Shown: positions 29,573 to 38,161 of the stretch, one piece after another
Numbering within the stretch: position 1 is the first letter of the stretch
Layout of the letters: the number at the start of each line of letters is the position of its first letter
Source of the DNA: Microvirga rosea
Lineage (GTDB): Bacteria > Pseudomonadota > Alphaproteobacteria > Rhizobiales > Beijerinckiaceae
NCBI RefSeq assembly: GCF_020595095.1
Contig: NZ_JAJDOP010000001.1
Span: 744,001 to 808,000, forward strand
DNA length: 64,000 bases
Direction of reading: 5' to 3'
Program-made: the position numbers and the translations under genes
Notes under the pieces: generated by a model
The model's input: only the letters and a program-made list of their open reading frames with translations
Database searches by the model: none
What the model was told of the DNA's origin: nothing

Positions 29573-30166
29573 TTAAGCTCCAGAAGCGGAAGAGGACAGG
29601 AAGGGGCGCAGGAGGCGATCCAGATCGAGAAGAGATAGGATTCTTTCCTGATCGGCAATATCGGTCGAGGATTCCGCGTAGCCCGTCACGGCTTCCTTGC
29701 GGAACCCGCCGTTCTCCTCGTGAACGATGCGCGTCACGGTTTCCACGCCCTCGGCACGGTCGACCCGAAGGGCTATCCTCGGAGAGGATCGGCGCAGAAG
29801 CACCAAGTGCCGGCCCCCGTCCTCCGAGGGGGCCGCCAAGCCTAAAGCTCTCCCGAGATCGACCACGCTGACGAGCTGGCCACTTCGTCCGAAGAGGCCC
29901 ACCAGGGCCGGCGGACCCTCCGGCAGCGGAAGGCATTCCTGAAACGGGAGCACCTCGGCGACGGCGTCGATTGGGATCCCATAATGTTCCCGACCGATCG
30001 TGCAGATCAGGACCCTCTCGACATCCGCAGAGGGGGATGGCCCCGATCCGGACCGGGCCGCCAGCGCCTGCGTTCGTTCGTCCAGGATCCGCCGGGCTCT
30101 CTCCTCTGCGGAAAGTGCACCGGAGCGGCTGATCTGCCTCAGCTTTCGTCGGGCTGTCTTGGCCAC
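29573..30166 (-). CDS. cheW: CheW-like coupling protein (second, N-terminally extended)
   Basis: The GTG at 30166 begins 1 bp after the cheR stop and is preceded by GGGGAG, so I prefer it to an upstream start within cheR. The 197-residue protein has a basic N-terminal region of about 60 residues, then a CheW domain ([39 protein letters not shown]). It should bridge the MCP and CheA. In position it matches WspD. Confidence 0.9.
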   Translation of the reverse strand: MAKTARRKLRQISRSGALSAEERARRILDERTQALAARSGSGPSPSADVERVLICTIGREHYGIPIDAVAEVLPFQECLPLPEGPPALVGLFGRSGQLVSVVDLGRALGLAAPSEDGGRHLVLLRRSSPRIALRVDRAEGVETVTRIVHEENGGFRKEAVTGYAESSTDIADQERILSLLDLDRLLRPFLSSSASGA

Positions 30167-30167
30167 G

Positions 30168-31649
30168 TCAGTTCTCCCCAATGGATGGGGGCGCTGCCCT
30201 GAGGTGGAGGCGGACAAGCCCCTGCAGCTCATGGGCGGTTAGCCCGTCAGCCTCGTCGAGCACGGCCTCGTCGGGCATCCCGGCCGCGATGCGGGCAGCA
30301 TTGGCCAGGGAGCGCCGGCCTGTTCCGTATCGCCCGTCTGCCAGGAGCAGAAGTCCGAGGTGGTAATGTGCCATGGCAAAGCTCTTATCGAGATAGATGC
30401 TTCGACGGAAGGCCTTCTCGGCCCCTGCGGGATTTTTCACCGCCTGGGCAATCAAGCCTTCATAATAATGCAGGACCGGATTCAAGGGCTGGGACAGGAG
30501 CGCCCTTCGGCACAGCTCTTCGGCTGTCCGGAAACGGCCCGCATCGGCCAAGGCCCTGACCTCGGCCAGAAGGGAATCCGGCCGCTGGGGCAGCGAACCG
30601 GGCTGCGGCTCGGGAGGGGGCGAGAGAGGAGGCGAGAGGGGCCGAGCCGGTCGCGAAGACCGTTGGGCTTCCGGGGGACCTCCCGGGGATCTTGCCACGC
30701 GATGTGCCGGCATCTGGAGAACCGGTGGCGCCCGCGCAGGCAAATTCCCGGCCAGAATATTGGTCTGCGCAGTCACGTCGCCTTCCAGGCTCCGCCGGTA
30801 AGCGACCGTGCCGGGCAGATTGATCAATTTCAGGAAGTCCGCGAAAGCCGGGTTGGGTTCCGCATGCCCGAGCAGCATCCAGCCCTCGTCGCGCATCGTC
30901 TGGCTGAGTGCCTGAACGATGCGAACGACCATGGTCGGATGAAAGTAGATCAGCACGTTCCGGCATAGGACCAGATCGAAGTCGGTGAATTGCAGTGGAG
31001 ACGTTCCGTCGATCAGGCTCAGAAGATTATGCCGTTCGAAGCGGACCTGCGTGCGGTACTCCTTTTTCAAGCGCCACTGATCCTTGGCTTCGGCGGGCTC
31101 GAAGAGGGCACTCGTCTCCTCTGCCGAGAGAGTCCGGAGAGCCCAGCGGCCGAACACCGCGCGGCGTGCGGTATCCAGAAATGCGTCGTTGATGTCGGAG
31201 CCGATGATGCTGATGCGCCAGTTCGCGAGCTCATCTCCGAGCAGCTGCTTCAAAAGGATCGCGATGGAATAGGGTTCGGCTCCCGTGGCGCACCCGGCGC
31301 TCCAGATACGCAGGCGCCGCTCTCCTGCTCTTCGGGCGATGATGTCGGGCAGGATCCTTTCCCGCAGGGCTGCAAACTGCTCCGCATAGCGGAAGAAGAA
31401 TGTCTCGCCGATCGTGATGTCCGATTCGAGGCGGGCCCACTCCGTCGGTCCGAGAACAGGATCGTTCAGGCGCTCCAGATATTGGTTCGTGTCGCGGCAT
31501 CCGGTTATCCGGAGGCGTTTGCGCACACGTTCCCAGAGCAGATCGTCCTTGTCCTGGTAATAGAAATGCCCCGTGCGCTCGACGATCTGGCTTTTCAACT
31601 GAGAAAAGCCGGCATCCAGCTGAAAGGAAGGAGCAACCTTTCCGGCCAT
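30168..31649 (-). CDS. cheR: chemoreceptor methyltransferase CheR with C-terminal TPR (WspC-like)
   Basis: The protein is 493 residues long. Residues about 15-285 form the CheR methyltransferase, including TFFFRYAEQF and the S-adenosylmethionine motif IWSAGCATGAEPYS. A strongly Pro-rich linker (about 320-365) leads to TPR-like repeats (about 375-485). TPR-tailed CheR proteins are characteristic of Wsp and related arrays, where the TPRs bind the array instead of a receptor pentapeptide. That fits the absence of a pentapeptide on the co-encoded MCP. Its ATG overlaps the stop of the first cheW (TGATG). Confidence 0.93.
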   Translation of the reverse strand: MAGKVAPSFQLDAGFSQLKSQIVERTGHFYYQDKDDLLWERVRKRLRITGCRDTNQYLERLNDPVLGPTEWARLESDITIGETFFFRYAEQFAALRERILPDIIARRAGERRLRIWSAGCATGAEPYSIAILLKQLLGDELANWRISIIGSDINDAFLDTARRAVFGRWALRTLSAEETSALFEPAEAKDQWRLKKEYRTQVRFERHNLLSLIDGTSPLQFTDFDLVLCRNVLIYFHPTMVVRIVQALSQTMRDEGWMLLGHAEPNPAFADFLKLINLPGTVAYRRSLEGDVTAQTNILAGNLPARAPPVLQMPAHRVARSPGGPPEAQRSSRPARPLSPPLSPPPEPQPGSLPQRPDSLLAEVRALADAGRFRTAEELCRRALLSQPLNPVLHYYEGLIAQAVKNPAGAEKAFRRSIYLDKSFAMAHYHLGLLLLADGRYGTGRRSLANAARIAAGMPDEAVLDEADGLTAHELQGLVRLHLRAAPPSIGEN

Positions 31650-32167
31650 CAGGCCTCGACCGACCAGGCACCGAGGCGGTTTTCCGCCTCACGGTTCAAC
31701 TCGGCGAGCGCTTGCTGTTCCTCGGCCATGAGAATGCGGGAAGAGGAAAGAAGGTGGACGAGCTTGCCGTCGAGGTCGATTTCCGCCTCCACGCAGCCGT
31801 TGAGGGATCCGTCTTCCTGAACCGGGGACTGCCGTGACGGGACGATGTCCTGAACGTCCTGAACGCGATCGACGAGCAGGGCGGTCGGTCGATCGGCGGT
31901 CAGGCCTTCGATCAGAATGAGGTGCCGGTAGAGGCGGCCCTCAAGGGAAGCCTCATGCTCGTCCGTTTCTTGAGACAGGTTGAAAAGGACATCCAACCGG
32001 AGGACCGGAACCGCAGCTCCGCCCAGGTTGAAGAACCCGGCCACCGGCCGAGGCAGGCTCGGCGGCCGCCACAAATGCGGAAGCGGCAGAAGTCCCCGGA
32101 CGGCATCACGCCGCAGCGCGCATTCCACGCCGCAGACGTTGAAAAGAATGATCTGGAGGCCCGGCAT
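31649..32167 (-). CDS. cheW: CheW-like coupling protein (first gene of chemosensory operon)
   Basis: The ATG at 32167 gives 172 residues; a TTG seven codons upstream has no ribosome-binding site. The CheW fold is recognisable from IILFNVCGVECALRRDAVRGLLPLP and FFNLGGAAVPVLRLDVLF. It heads an eight-gene minus-strand run whose members overlap or nearly touch, ending with the hybrid kinase at 20918. A 125-bp gap separates it from bcsK upstream, so the operon may have its own promoter or continue from the cellulose operon. Confidence 0.88.
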   Translation of the reverse strand: MPGLQIILFNVCGVECALRRDAVRGLLPLPHLWRPPSLPRPVAGFFNLGGAAVPVLRLDVLFNLSQETDEHEASLEGRLYRHLILIEGLTADRPTALLVDRVQDVQDIVPSRQSPVQEDGSLNGCVEAEIDLDGKLVHLLSSSRILMAEEQQALAELNREAENRLGAWSVEA

Positions 32168-32276
32168 GGCTGTGACCTGGAACTTCAATGGCTTGGAAAT
32201 TCAATGGCGGGAACGGTGGGTCTAGGCCCGTATATGGGCCAGACCCTGCCCGCTGCAAAGCCCTTGCGGGCGCGAT

Positions 32277-32306
32277 ATCAATACTGGCGAAATCAATACT
32301 GGCGAA
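32277..32306. repeat. 15-bp perfect tandem duplication at the 3' end of bcsK
   Basis: ATCAATACTGGCGAA occurs twice head to tail (32277-32291 and 32292-32306). Because 15 is a multiple of three, the duplication reproduces the last bcsK codons and its TGA stop in the same frame (RQY-stop, F, RQY-stop). It looks like a recent slippage duplication. Confidence 0.9.
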
Positions 32307-34443
32307 CTTGGCCTGTTATTTCCATGATGGCGTTGAGGCCGACGCTCGCTTCATCGGAATAGCCGGTTCTCTGGACGGCGCGGAAAACCTTCTCCGCGTC
32401 GTTCATGCGCCCGAGCTTGAAGTAGGACCAGCCCCGCAGCAGCATGAGGTCGTTCTGCTCGGGAACGATCCGGCCCCGTTCGCTGAGTGCCAGAAGGGTA
32501 TCGACCCAGCGCCCGTCGCGGTACGCCGCTAAGGCCCGCTGCGCCAGAATGGCAGCGCTCAGCTCGGTCCTGCGCGTGGCGTTCTGCGGAGCCTGAGCGG
32601 CGGCAACGGCGGCCTCGCTCGTGAGGTCCTTCCGAAGGTAGGCGAGCGACTTGCCGTAGGCCGCATCTTCCCGGATGGCGGCGCTGCCGAGCCTCATGGC
32701 CTGGTCGAATGCCGCCGCCGCCTCCAGTGGACGGTTCAACTCCATGAGACACCATCCGAGGGTGACCGCCGCATTGGGGGCAAGGCCGCTGGGATCCTGC
32801 GTCATCGTGCAGGTGCTGCGGCGGGACGGCCCCTTTCGGACGACCCGGCGGCTTCCCTGAAGCTGACGCTCCTGAGCCAGGGCGACCCGGTCGTAGGCGG
32901 CCATTCGGGTTTCCTCAACGGAATGGGAGCGGGCGGGAGCCGGAGCCGGCGGCTCCGGTGGCTCGGCCACAACGGGTGCCGGTCGCGCCGGGACGGCAGG
33001 CGCCGGAGGGGGGGCCGCAACCGGGGCGGCAACCTGCGCCGTACGGTCGCGGGAGATGTCATCGGCGAGTTCCACGATCCGCCGGGAACGCGAGCGCCAT
33101 TGCGCCGCGAGGGCGCTGAGCTTCGTCCGGTCGTTGAGGCGCTGGCTCGCCAAGGCTGCGCCATAGGCCGAAGGCTCGTCATCGGCTTTCCAGCTGAGGG
33201 CTTCCTCGAACCAATCTCGCGCCGTTCGAAACTGGTCGGTATTGTAGGAATACCAGCCAAGAGCTTGTGCACCGTTCACGAAGCGGGCCTTGGCGACAGC
33301 CGGGATGATGCGGGCAATCACCTTGGGATCGAGACGGGGCGGTGGGTCCTGGCTCAGGAGCGCTGTCGCCACATCGAGATAGACCTGCATGGTCTCAGGC
33401 GTCTTGTCCCGCCACTCATACGCGAAGGCTTCCGCGTCGACGAAGCGGTTGAGATCGCGCAAGGTCAGAGCATAACCTTCGGCGGCCTTGGGACCTCCGT
33501 TCCGGTCGAGGGCCGTCTTGAACCAGTTCAGGGCCTTTTCCGGGCTCTTGTGATGGTAGTTGTAGTAGCCCAGGAGCAGGGCGTTCCCCGGCTCGGATTC
33601 GCCTTCCGCCAAACGTTCGACAACGGCGAGATCGTCAGGCGGGACAGTGATTTTACCATCGGTCGAGGCGCGTTCCACCCGTCTCCGGGCCAGTTCGTCC
33701 CGAACGGCCGCGAAATCATCCGGGTTGTCGCTGCCCTTGCGTTCGAACCGCAGCAGATCCGTCACCTGCTGTTCGTCGAGGAGCGACAGCGCCTTCTGAA
33801 GCGTGCCGAGCCGCTCGGTGGGATTGGGGCAATTCGTCAGGATGTAGGTATAGACATCGCGCGTCCGATTGCTCTGATTGGTCTTCGCGAACGCTTCGGC
33901 AACCCGCCACAGGGAATCGACGTTGGCGCATGTGAGCAGCGATGGCGTTTCGGTCGCAATCGACAGGACCGTCCGCCATTGGCTGTTGTCGGAAGCGTTC
34001 ATGAGTCTCCGGCGCGCTTCGGAAACATCCAGAGCGGCAACGAGGTCCGGGGGTGGCTTCCATTGCGGGTCGGCCGCCTGACGCGCGGCGATGGCGGCAC
34101 GCGCCTCGCCGAAGCGGTTCTCCGTGTAAAGCCCCCACAAACGATCCACTTCAGGATCGTTCACGGGACCGCTGCCGCCGCCCACGAGCTGTGACAGATC
34201 CGCCGGGGGCGTCCAGTCCGGATAAAGAGCCCGCAGGCGCGCGATTTCAGCATCGACCCGGCGTGTGTCGCCCTGGGATGCGAAGTACCGGAGCGCCGAC
34301 TCGTCCACCTGTGGACGCGCCGGTGCCGGCCCCGGACCCGGCTGATCAGGCCTTTGAGGAGAAGGCGACCCGGATTGCTGAGCCACAGCCGCAAAGGCTA
34401 GGCCCGCCACCAGAAACACCATCATGCCGCGCGTTAAAGGCAT
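32293..34443 (-). CDS. bcsK: TPR-rich cellulose-operon protein, BcsK-like
   Basis: The 716-residue precursor has a Sec-type signal peptide (hydrophobic about 6-20, AVAQQ). A Pro-rich segment follows, then many helical TPR/Sel1-like repeats, a second Pro/Ala-rich region (about 465-510) and a final TPR block. It lacks the C-terminal beta-barrel expected of BcsC. Large TPR proteins replacing BcsC are the mark of type III bcs operons (BcsK) in alphaproteobacteria. Its start overlaps the bcsZ 3' end by 10 bp. It is probably periplasmic, binding the glucan or other operon proteins. The BcsK name rests on context and architecture. Confidence 0.75.
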   Translation of the reverse strand: MPLTRGMMVFLVAGLAFAAVAQQSGSPSPQRPDQPGPGPAPARPQVDESALRYFASQGDTRRVDAEIARLRALYPDWTPPADLSQLVGGGSGPVNDPEVDRLWGLYTENRFGEARAAIAARQAADPQWKPPPDLVAALDVSEARRRLMNASDNSQWRTVLSIATETPSLLTCANVDSLWRVAEAFAKTNQSNRTRDVYTYILTNCPNPTERLGTLQKALSLLDEQQVTDLLRFERKGSDNPDDFAAVRDELARRRVERASTDGKITVPPDDLAVVERLAEGESEPGNALLLGYYNYHHKSPEKALNWFKTALDRNGGPKAAEGYALTLRDLNRFVDAEAFAYEWRDKTPETMQVYLDVATALLSQDPPPRLDPKVIARIIPAVAKARFVNGAQALGWYSYNTDQFRTARDWFEEALSWKADDEPSAYGAALASQRLNDRTKLSALAAQWRSRSRRIVELADDISRDRTAQVAAPVAAPPPAPAVPARPAPVVAEPPEPPAPAPARSHSVEETRMAAYDRVALAQERQLQGSRRVVRKGPSRRSTCTMTQDPSGLAPNAAVTLGWCLMELNRPLEAAAAFDQAMRLGSAAIREDAAYGKSLAYLRKDLTSEAAVAAAQAPQNATRRTELSAAILAQRALAAYRDGRWVDTLLALSERGRIVPEQNDLMLLRGWSYFKLGRMNDAEKVFRAVQRTGYSDEASVGLNAIMEITGQVRQY

Positions 34444-35519
34444 TGCGGATATTTTTCACTGATCAACGACATCGACAGCAGGTAGAGGCTGGCCGGGTAG
34501 TAGAATTGTGGATCGAACGCCTTCAGGTCCTCCGGAACTTTCGTTCCATCGAGCGCGCAGGCAAGCACGGCGGAAAGGGCCACATAGCCTTGGTTCGTCA
34601 GACGCTCCTTGATCTCGCCCGTCACCACATTGACGACGGCAACGCCTTCCCGATCAGTGATCCAGCGTTGTTTGAGCGTCTTTAGCCAGTCCACGTCGGC
34701 CATTCCCGCTCTCAATAAGTAAAGAGGTATCCTTAACGAGTTGTAACCGAATTCGGGATCGAACCCTTCGGCGGTGCGTGGCTGCAGGCGGTTGCGAATG
34801 GACATCCAGTCGGCCGGAAGATGGGTTTTGCCCGCAACCGCCTGCTGAAGCAACACGATCCCTTCGCGCCACACGGCGCTCCAATCGTATTCGGGAGCCA
34901 GGGTCCTCAGGACCGGAAAGGCCTCGAAGACCCAATAGGAGAGATTGACGATCGGTCCGTCCTGGCGGTCCGCCTGAGTAAATCCTTTCGCGGCAGGCAG
35001 AAGAAACGGAAAGTTCGCATTCTTCACAATGGTGGCTTTTCCGATCGCCTTCGCGAGCTTCTGCGCGGCCTGGGTATAGCGCTGGTCCTGCCACGCGCTT
35101 CCGGCCTTCGCCAAAGCGTAGGCGATCAGGATGTCTCCGTCCGTCGCATTGTTGCGATCCGTCACGTGGGGCGTCGCGGCAGGATCCCATTTCCAGACCG
35201 CCAGGCCGTCGTCGCGGATCAGGAGTTCCGTGTAGGTAAACGTCCAGATCTTTTCGAATGTGGCCCGATCGCCTGCCGCAAAGGCAAGGAGCAGGCCATA
35301 GCCCTGCCCCTCGCTGTGGCTGATATTGCCGTTGGCGTTATCGACAACGCGTCCGCTGTCCTCGACGAAACGGGTCCGATAGGCTTCCCAATTCGCGGAT
35401 GGGACAAAGCCCGTGATCTTAAGCTGCTCGACGGTTTGACTTCTCGCGGATGGTGCCGAACCGGTCATCGCCAGAAGCAGCGCCATCGTATGGAACAAAG
35501 ATCCGAATGCCTTTTTCAT
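34434..35519 (-). CDS. bcsZ: endo-1,4-beta-glucanase, glycoside hydrolase family 8 (BcsZ)
   Basis: This 361-residue precursor has a signal peptide ending near ARS-QT (about 27). It carries the GH8 acid catalyst E70 in SHSEGQGYG and an Asp at 127 in NNATDGD. Periplasmic BcsZ trims nascent cellulose and affects fibre organisation. It starts 6 bp after bcsB and overlaps bcsK. Confidence 0.93.
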   Translation of the reverse strand: MKKAFGSLFHTMALLLAMTGSAPSARSQTVEQLKITGFVPSANWEAYRTRFVEDSGRVVDNANGNISHSEGQGYGLLLAFAAGDRATFEKIWTFTYTELLIRDDGLAVWKWDPAATPHVTDRNNATDGDILIAYALAKAGSAWQDQRYTQAAQKLAKAIGKATIVKNANFPFLLPAAKGFTQADRQDGPIVNLSYWVFEAFPVLRTLAPEYDWSAVWREGIVLLQQAVAGKTHLPADWMSIRNRLQPRTAEGFDPEFGYNSLRIPLYLLRAGMADVDWLKTLKQRWITDREGVAVVNVVTGEIKERLTNQGYVALSAVLACALDGTKVPEDLKAFDPQFYYPASLYLLSMSLISEKYPQCL

Positions 35520-35525
35520 GCCCTC

Positions 35526-38153
35526 TCACCGGCTGCGACCCAGTCGATTGAGCAACAAATAGGTCGCCAAACCGAGAAGTGAGCAGCACACTACAAGAAG
35601 AAGTGCATATTGCAGGATGTTGACCGACATCCAGTTCGCTGCGACGAGCCGCAGATTGATGAACGACAGCGGTTGGGTCTGCACGAAGGCGAAGCTGTCG
35701 ATCGGCTCGACTTCGAGCTTGTCCTCGACCGGATCGAGCGATGCCGCGCGTCCCGAAACCTGCGACCAGACCGCAGGACTGGTCAGCCGAATCATCTCTT
35801 CCGCAAGAGCTTCCTCGGTCCGCGCCGTAATCAGCGTGCGGGTGCCTGAGCCATCCGCCTGGCTCTGGGCGAGGAGGAGGCTCGCCCGCTGCGACGGCTC
35901 GTAAGGACGGCCTTTTTTCTCCTCAAGGGTGAGCTTCGCGAGGGAAAGGTTGAAGGTATTTTCCATCCAATCCTTGAAGGATTCCAGGCTCTGTTGCAGG
36001 AAGCCGCGCCTTTGCAGCGTTTCGGACCAGCGACGGCGGATTTCATCGGTCGACGCCAGCTCTCCGGTATCGGCCGGGGCCGTTGCGGCCTTCGTGCTTG
36101 GTCGGGCGGATGCGTCGGCGCGGGGAGCGGTCTGATAGGACCAGTTCGGCATCGGGCTCGATTGCCAGGAGGTGCGCAGGTTGTCCGAGACATTGACGCG
36201 TCCCAGCAGTCCCTGGGGCAACTGGTCGACCGCACCCACGTGGAGCACGGAAACGTCGCCCGCGCTAGCGGCGTTTACGAAGTATGCTCTGACGGGAGCG
36301 TTCGCGTCCCGCGCCATCCGCGCCAGAAGCGTCCCGGCTGCCGAATAGTTGAGGGCATCCTGTCTGGCGAGAACAACCGCGACCGGAGCATCGCCATAGG
36401 GAAAGCCGCCCGTACTCAAGGTCGAGAGATCCGGCGTTCTGCCGATGCGGCCATAGGTCGGAACGTAAAGCGACGTCGTATCGAAAAGCGCAAACCGGCT
36501 GGTGTCGGAGAGGGTTTCGCCCGGCACGCAACGATCGTCGGCGGCGGTCAGCAGAATCGTCTCAAAGGCGATCTGATTGATTCCCGGCTTGAAGTTGCGC
36601 ATCGGAACGCGCATCGGATAGCGCCGGAAGATATTACCCCTTGAGGTAATCGTCATCGTGACGCTGATCCGGCCGTTGACATAGACGTCTATGTGGCTGC
36701 CGGGCTGCACGGCAGCCGTATGCGCGGCGTCGAGGTAAAGGGTCGCCTCGCCATAATCGGTCGCATAGAAATCCGAGGGCAGATTGACGGTGAAGCGGGC
36801 CCGCAGGCGCCGCCCGGAGAATTCCTGGGTTGGGATACCAAGTTCCGAGAAGCGCACTTGCCGTCCCCCGAGCAGGGTCGGCGCCTCCGGCCAATGCCAC
36901 GACGCCGTATCCACCGTCCCCCGCTCGGCAACGCCGTTGATGCCCTGGCCGCCCACGATGGTGATGGCGTTGTCGAGGTCGTTCCAGGTCGGGCCCGAAA
37001 CAAGCAGATACGGTGCGGCGGATCCCGGATCCTGCATCATCAGCATCACGGGTTGGATCGAGGCGGCATCCGGCACGGTCGGGGTGAACCCGCGCAGCTC
37101 GCTTGCGACTCCCATCACGACCTTGAGAGTCCCGACAGGAGCCGGCCCCGGATCATTCTCGAGAACCTGAATCACCGGATGAGCATACCGGCCGCGAAGG
37201 GCGACGTTCTGAACGAGGCGCAAGAGGCGGTCACGGATCTCGGGACGGTAAATGCGCGGCGCGACGATCCGGATCGTCGTGACGCCGAAATTGTCGACGC
37301 CGATCGCAGGCAGGTCTTCGAGGCTCCGGATCGTCCGCGGAGCGCCTCCCGTGAACATCAGGCTGGTCGACGCCGCGCTGACTTCCGTCCAGAGCTCATA
37401 GGTCGCCTTGACGGTGCAATCCGTGCGGTGTCGCTGGACCGCATCCATGCGGATGATGTTCTGTCCCGTCCGCAGAAGACCCTGCCGGATCGGCACGACG
37501 ACCTGCTTTACGCCTTGCGAGGAAACGATGGGGATTTCCGTAACGGCTTCCCCGTTGATGACGACCTTGAGGTTGGACGCCTCCGGCATGACGACCACGG
37601 CGTTCTGATAACCCACCGACAGGTTCGTGCCGCTCGCCGCCTCATCCTGGGTTAGGAAGAAGGCCCAGCTCCGCGAGTCCGTTTCTCCTTCGAACCGGAT
37701 GGTTTCGAAGGGGAGAAGGGGGCGGGACATGCCCCGCACCGGCGCCGTCTGTCCTGCCCCTTGGGCTGCGGCACGGGCCGGAGCATTCGATGGCGCTGGC
37801 GGCGAGGGGGGAACCGCCGTCCCGGATGTCGGCGCCGCAGAGCGTCCCGGCGATGGGGCCGCAGGCGTCATTCCGAACGGCACGGGCAATGCTGGATTTT
37901 GAACCGACGGAGCGGGGCGTGCGGCGGGAGGAGCCGCCTGTTGCCCCCTCATGTCGAATGCGGGAGCCCCCGGGGCGGGTGCCGGGACGGAGGGTTGCGT
38001 TGCTCCTCCAGGAGCAGGGGCCCTTGGGGCGCCCGGCGAAGCCTGTCCGGATTGTTCCGGCGACATGCTGAACGGCGCCGGCTGGGCAAGCGCCGGGCCC
38101 GCCGCGAGGGCGCTGAGCGCGAGTAGAAGAGGAGCGAGGGAAAGTGTACGCAA
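35526..38153 (-). CDS. bcsB: cellulose synthase periplasmic subunit BcsB
   Basis: I choose the TTG at 38153, which has AGAGG six bases upstream and begins directly with a signal peptide (APLLLALSALAAGPALAQ); longer starts lie inside bcsA. The 875-residue product has a long Pro/Ala/Gly-rich region (about 25-160). Then come the BcsB carbohydrate-binding and flavodoxin-like domains (SVGYQNAVVVMPEASNLKV, DNFGVTTIRIVAPRIY), an amphipathic helix and a C-terminal TM anchor (about 845-865). It guides the glucan across the periplasm and is essential for BcsA activity. The start lies 9 bp after the bcsA stop. Confidence 0.93.
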   Translation of the reverse strand: MRTLSLAPLLLALSALAAGPALAQPAPFSMSPEQSGQASPGAPRAPAPGGATQPSVPAPAPGAPAFDMRGQQAAPPAARPAPSVQNPALPVPFGMTPAAPSPGRSAAPTSGTAVPPSPPAPSNAPARAAAQGAGQTAPVRGMSRPLLPFETIRFEGETDSRSWAFFLTQDEAASGTNLSVGYQNAVVVMPEASNLKVVINGEAVTEIPIVSSQGVKQVVVPIRQGLLRTGQNIIRMDAVQRHRTDCTVKATYELWTEVSAASTSLMFTGGAPRTIRSLEDLPAIGVDNFGVTTIRIVAPRIYRPEIRDRLLRLVQNVALRGRYAHPVIQVLENDPGPAPVGTLKVVMGVASELRGFTPTVPDAASIQPVMLMMQDPGSAAPYLLVSGPTWNDLDNAITIVGGQGINGVAERGTVDTASWHWPEAPTLLGGRQVRFSELGIPTQEFSGRRLRARFTVNLPSDFYATDYGEATLYLDAAHTAAVQPGSHIDVYVNGRISVTMTITSRGNIFRRYPMRVPMRNFKPGINQIAFETILLTAADDRCVPGETLSDTSRFALFDTTSLYVPTYGRIGRTPDLSTLSTGGFPYGDAPVAVVLARQDALNYSAAGTLLARMARDANAPVRAYFVNAASAGDVSVLHVGAVDQLPQGLLGRVNVSDNLRTSWQSSPMPNWSYQTAPRADASARPSTKAATAPADTGELASTDEIRRRWSETLQRRGFLQQSLESFKDWMENTFNLSLAKLTLEEKKGRPYEPSQRASLLLAQSQADGSGTRTLITARTEEALAEEMIRLTSPAVWSQVSGRAASLDPVEDKLEVEPIDSFAFVQTQPLSFINLRLVAANWMSVNILQYALLLVVCCSLLGLATYLLLNRLGRSR

Positions 38154-38161
38154 CGCGGCCT

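Noticed and set aside
27869..29658. Longer MCP start at 29658
   Set aside because: The extra 29 residues lie inside cheW and are not membrane- or signal-like; the GTG at 29571 has a Shine-Dalgarno and starts just before TM1.
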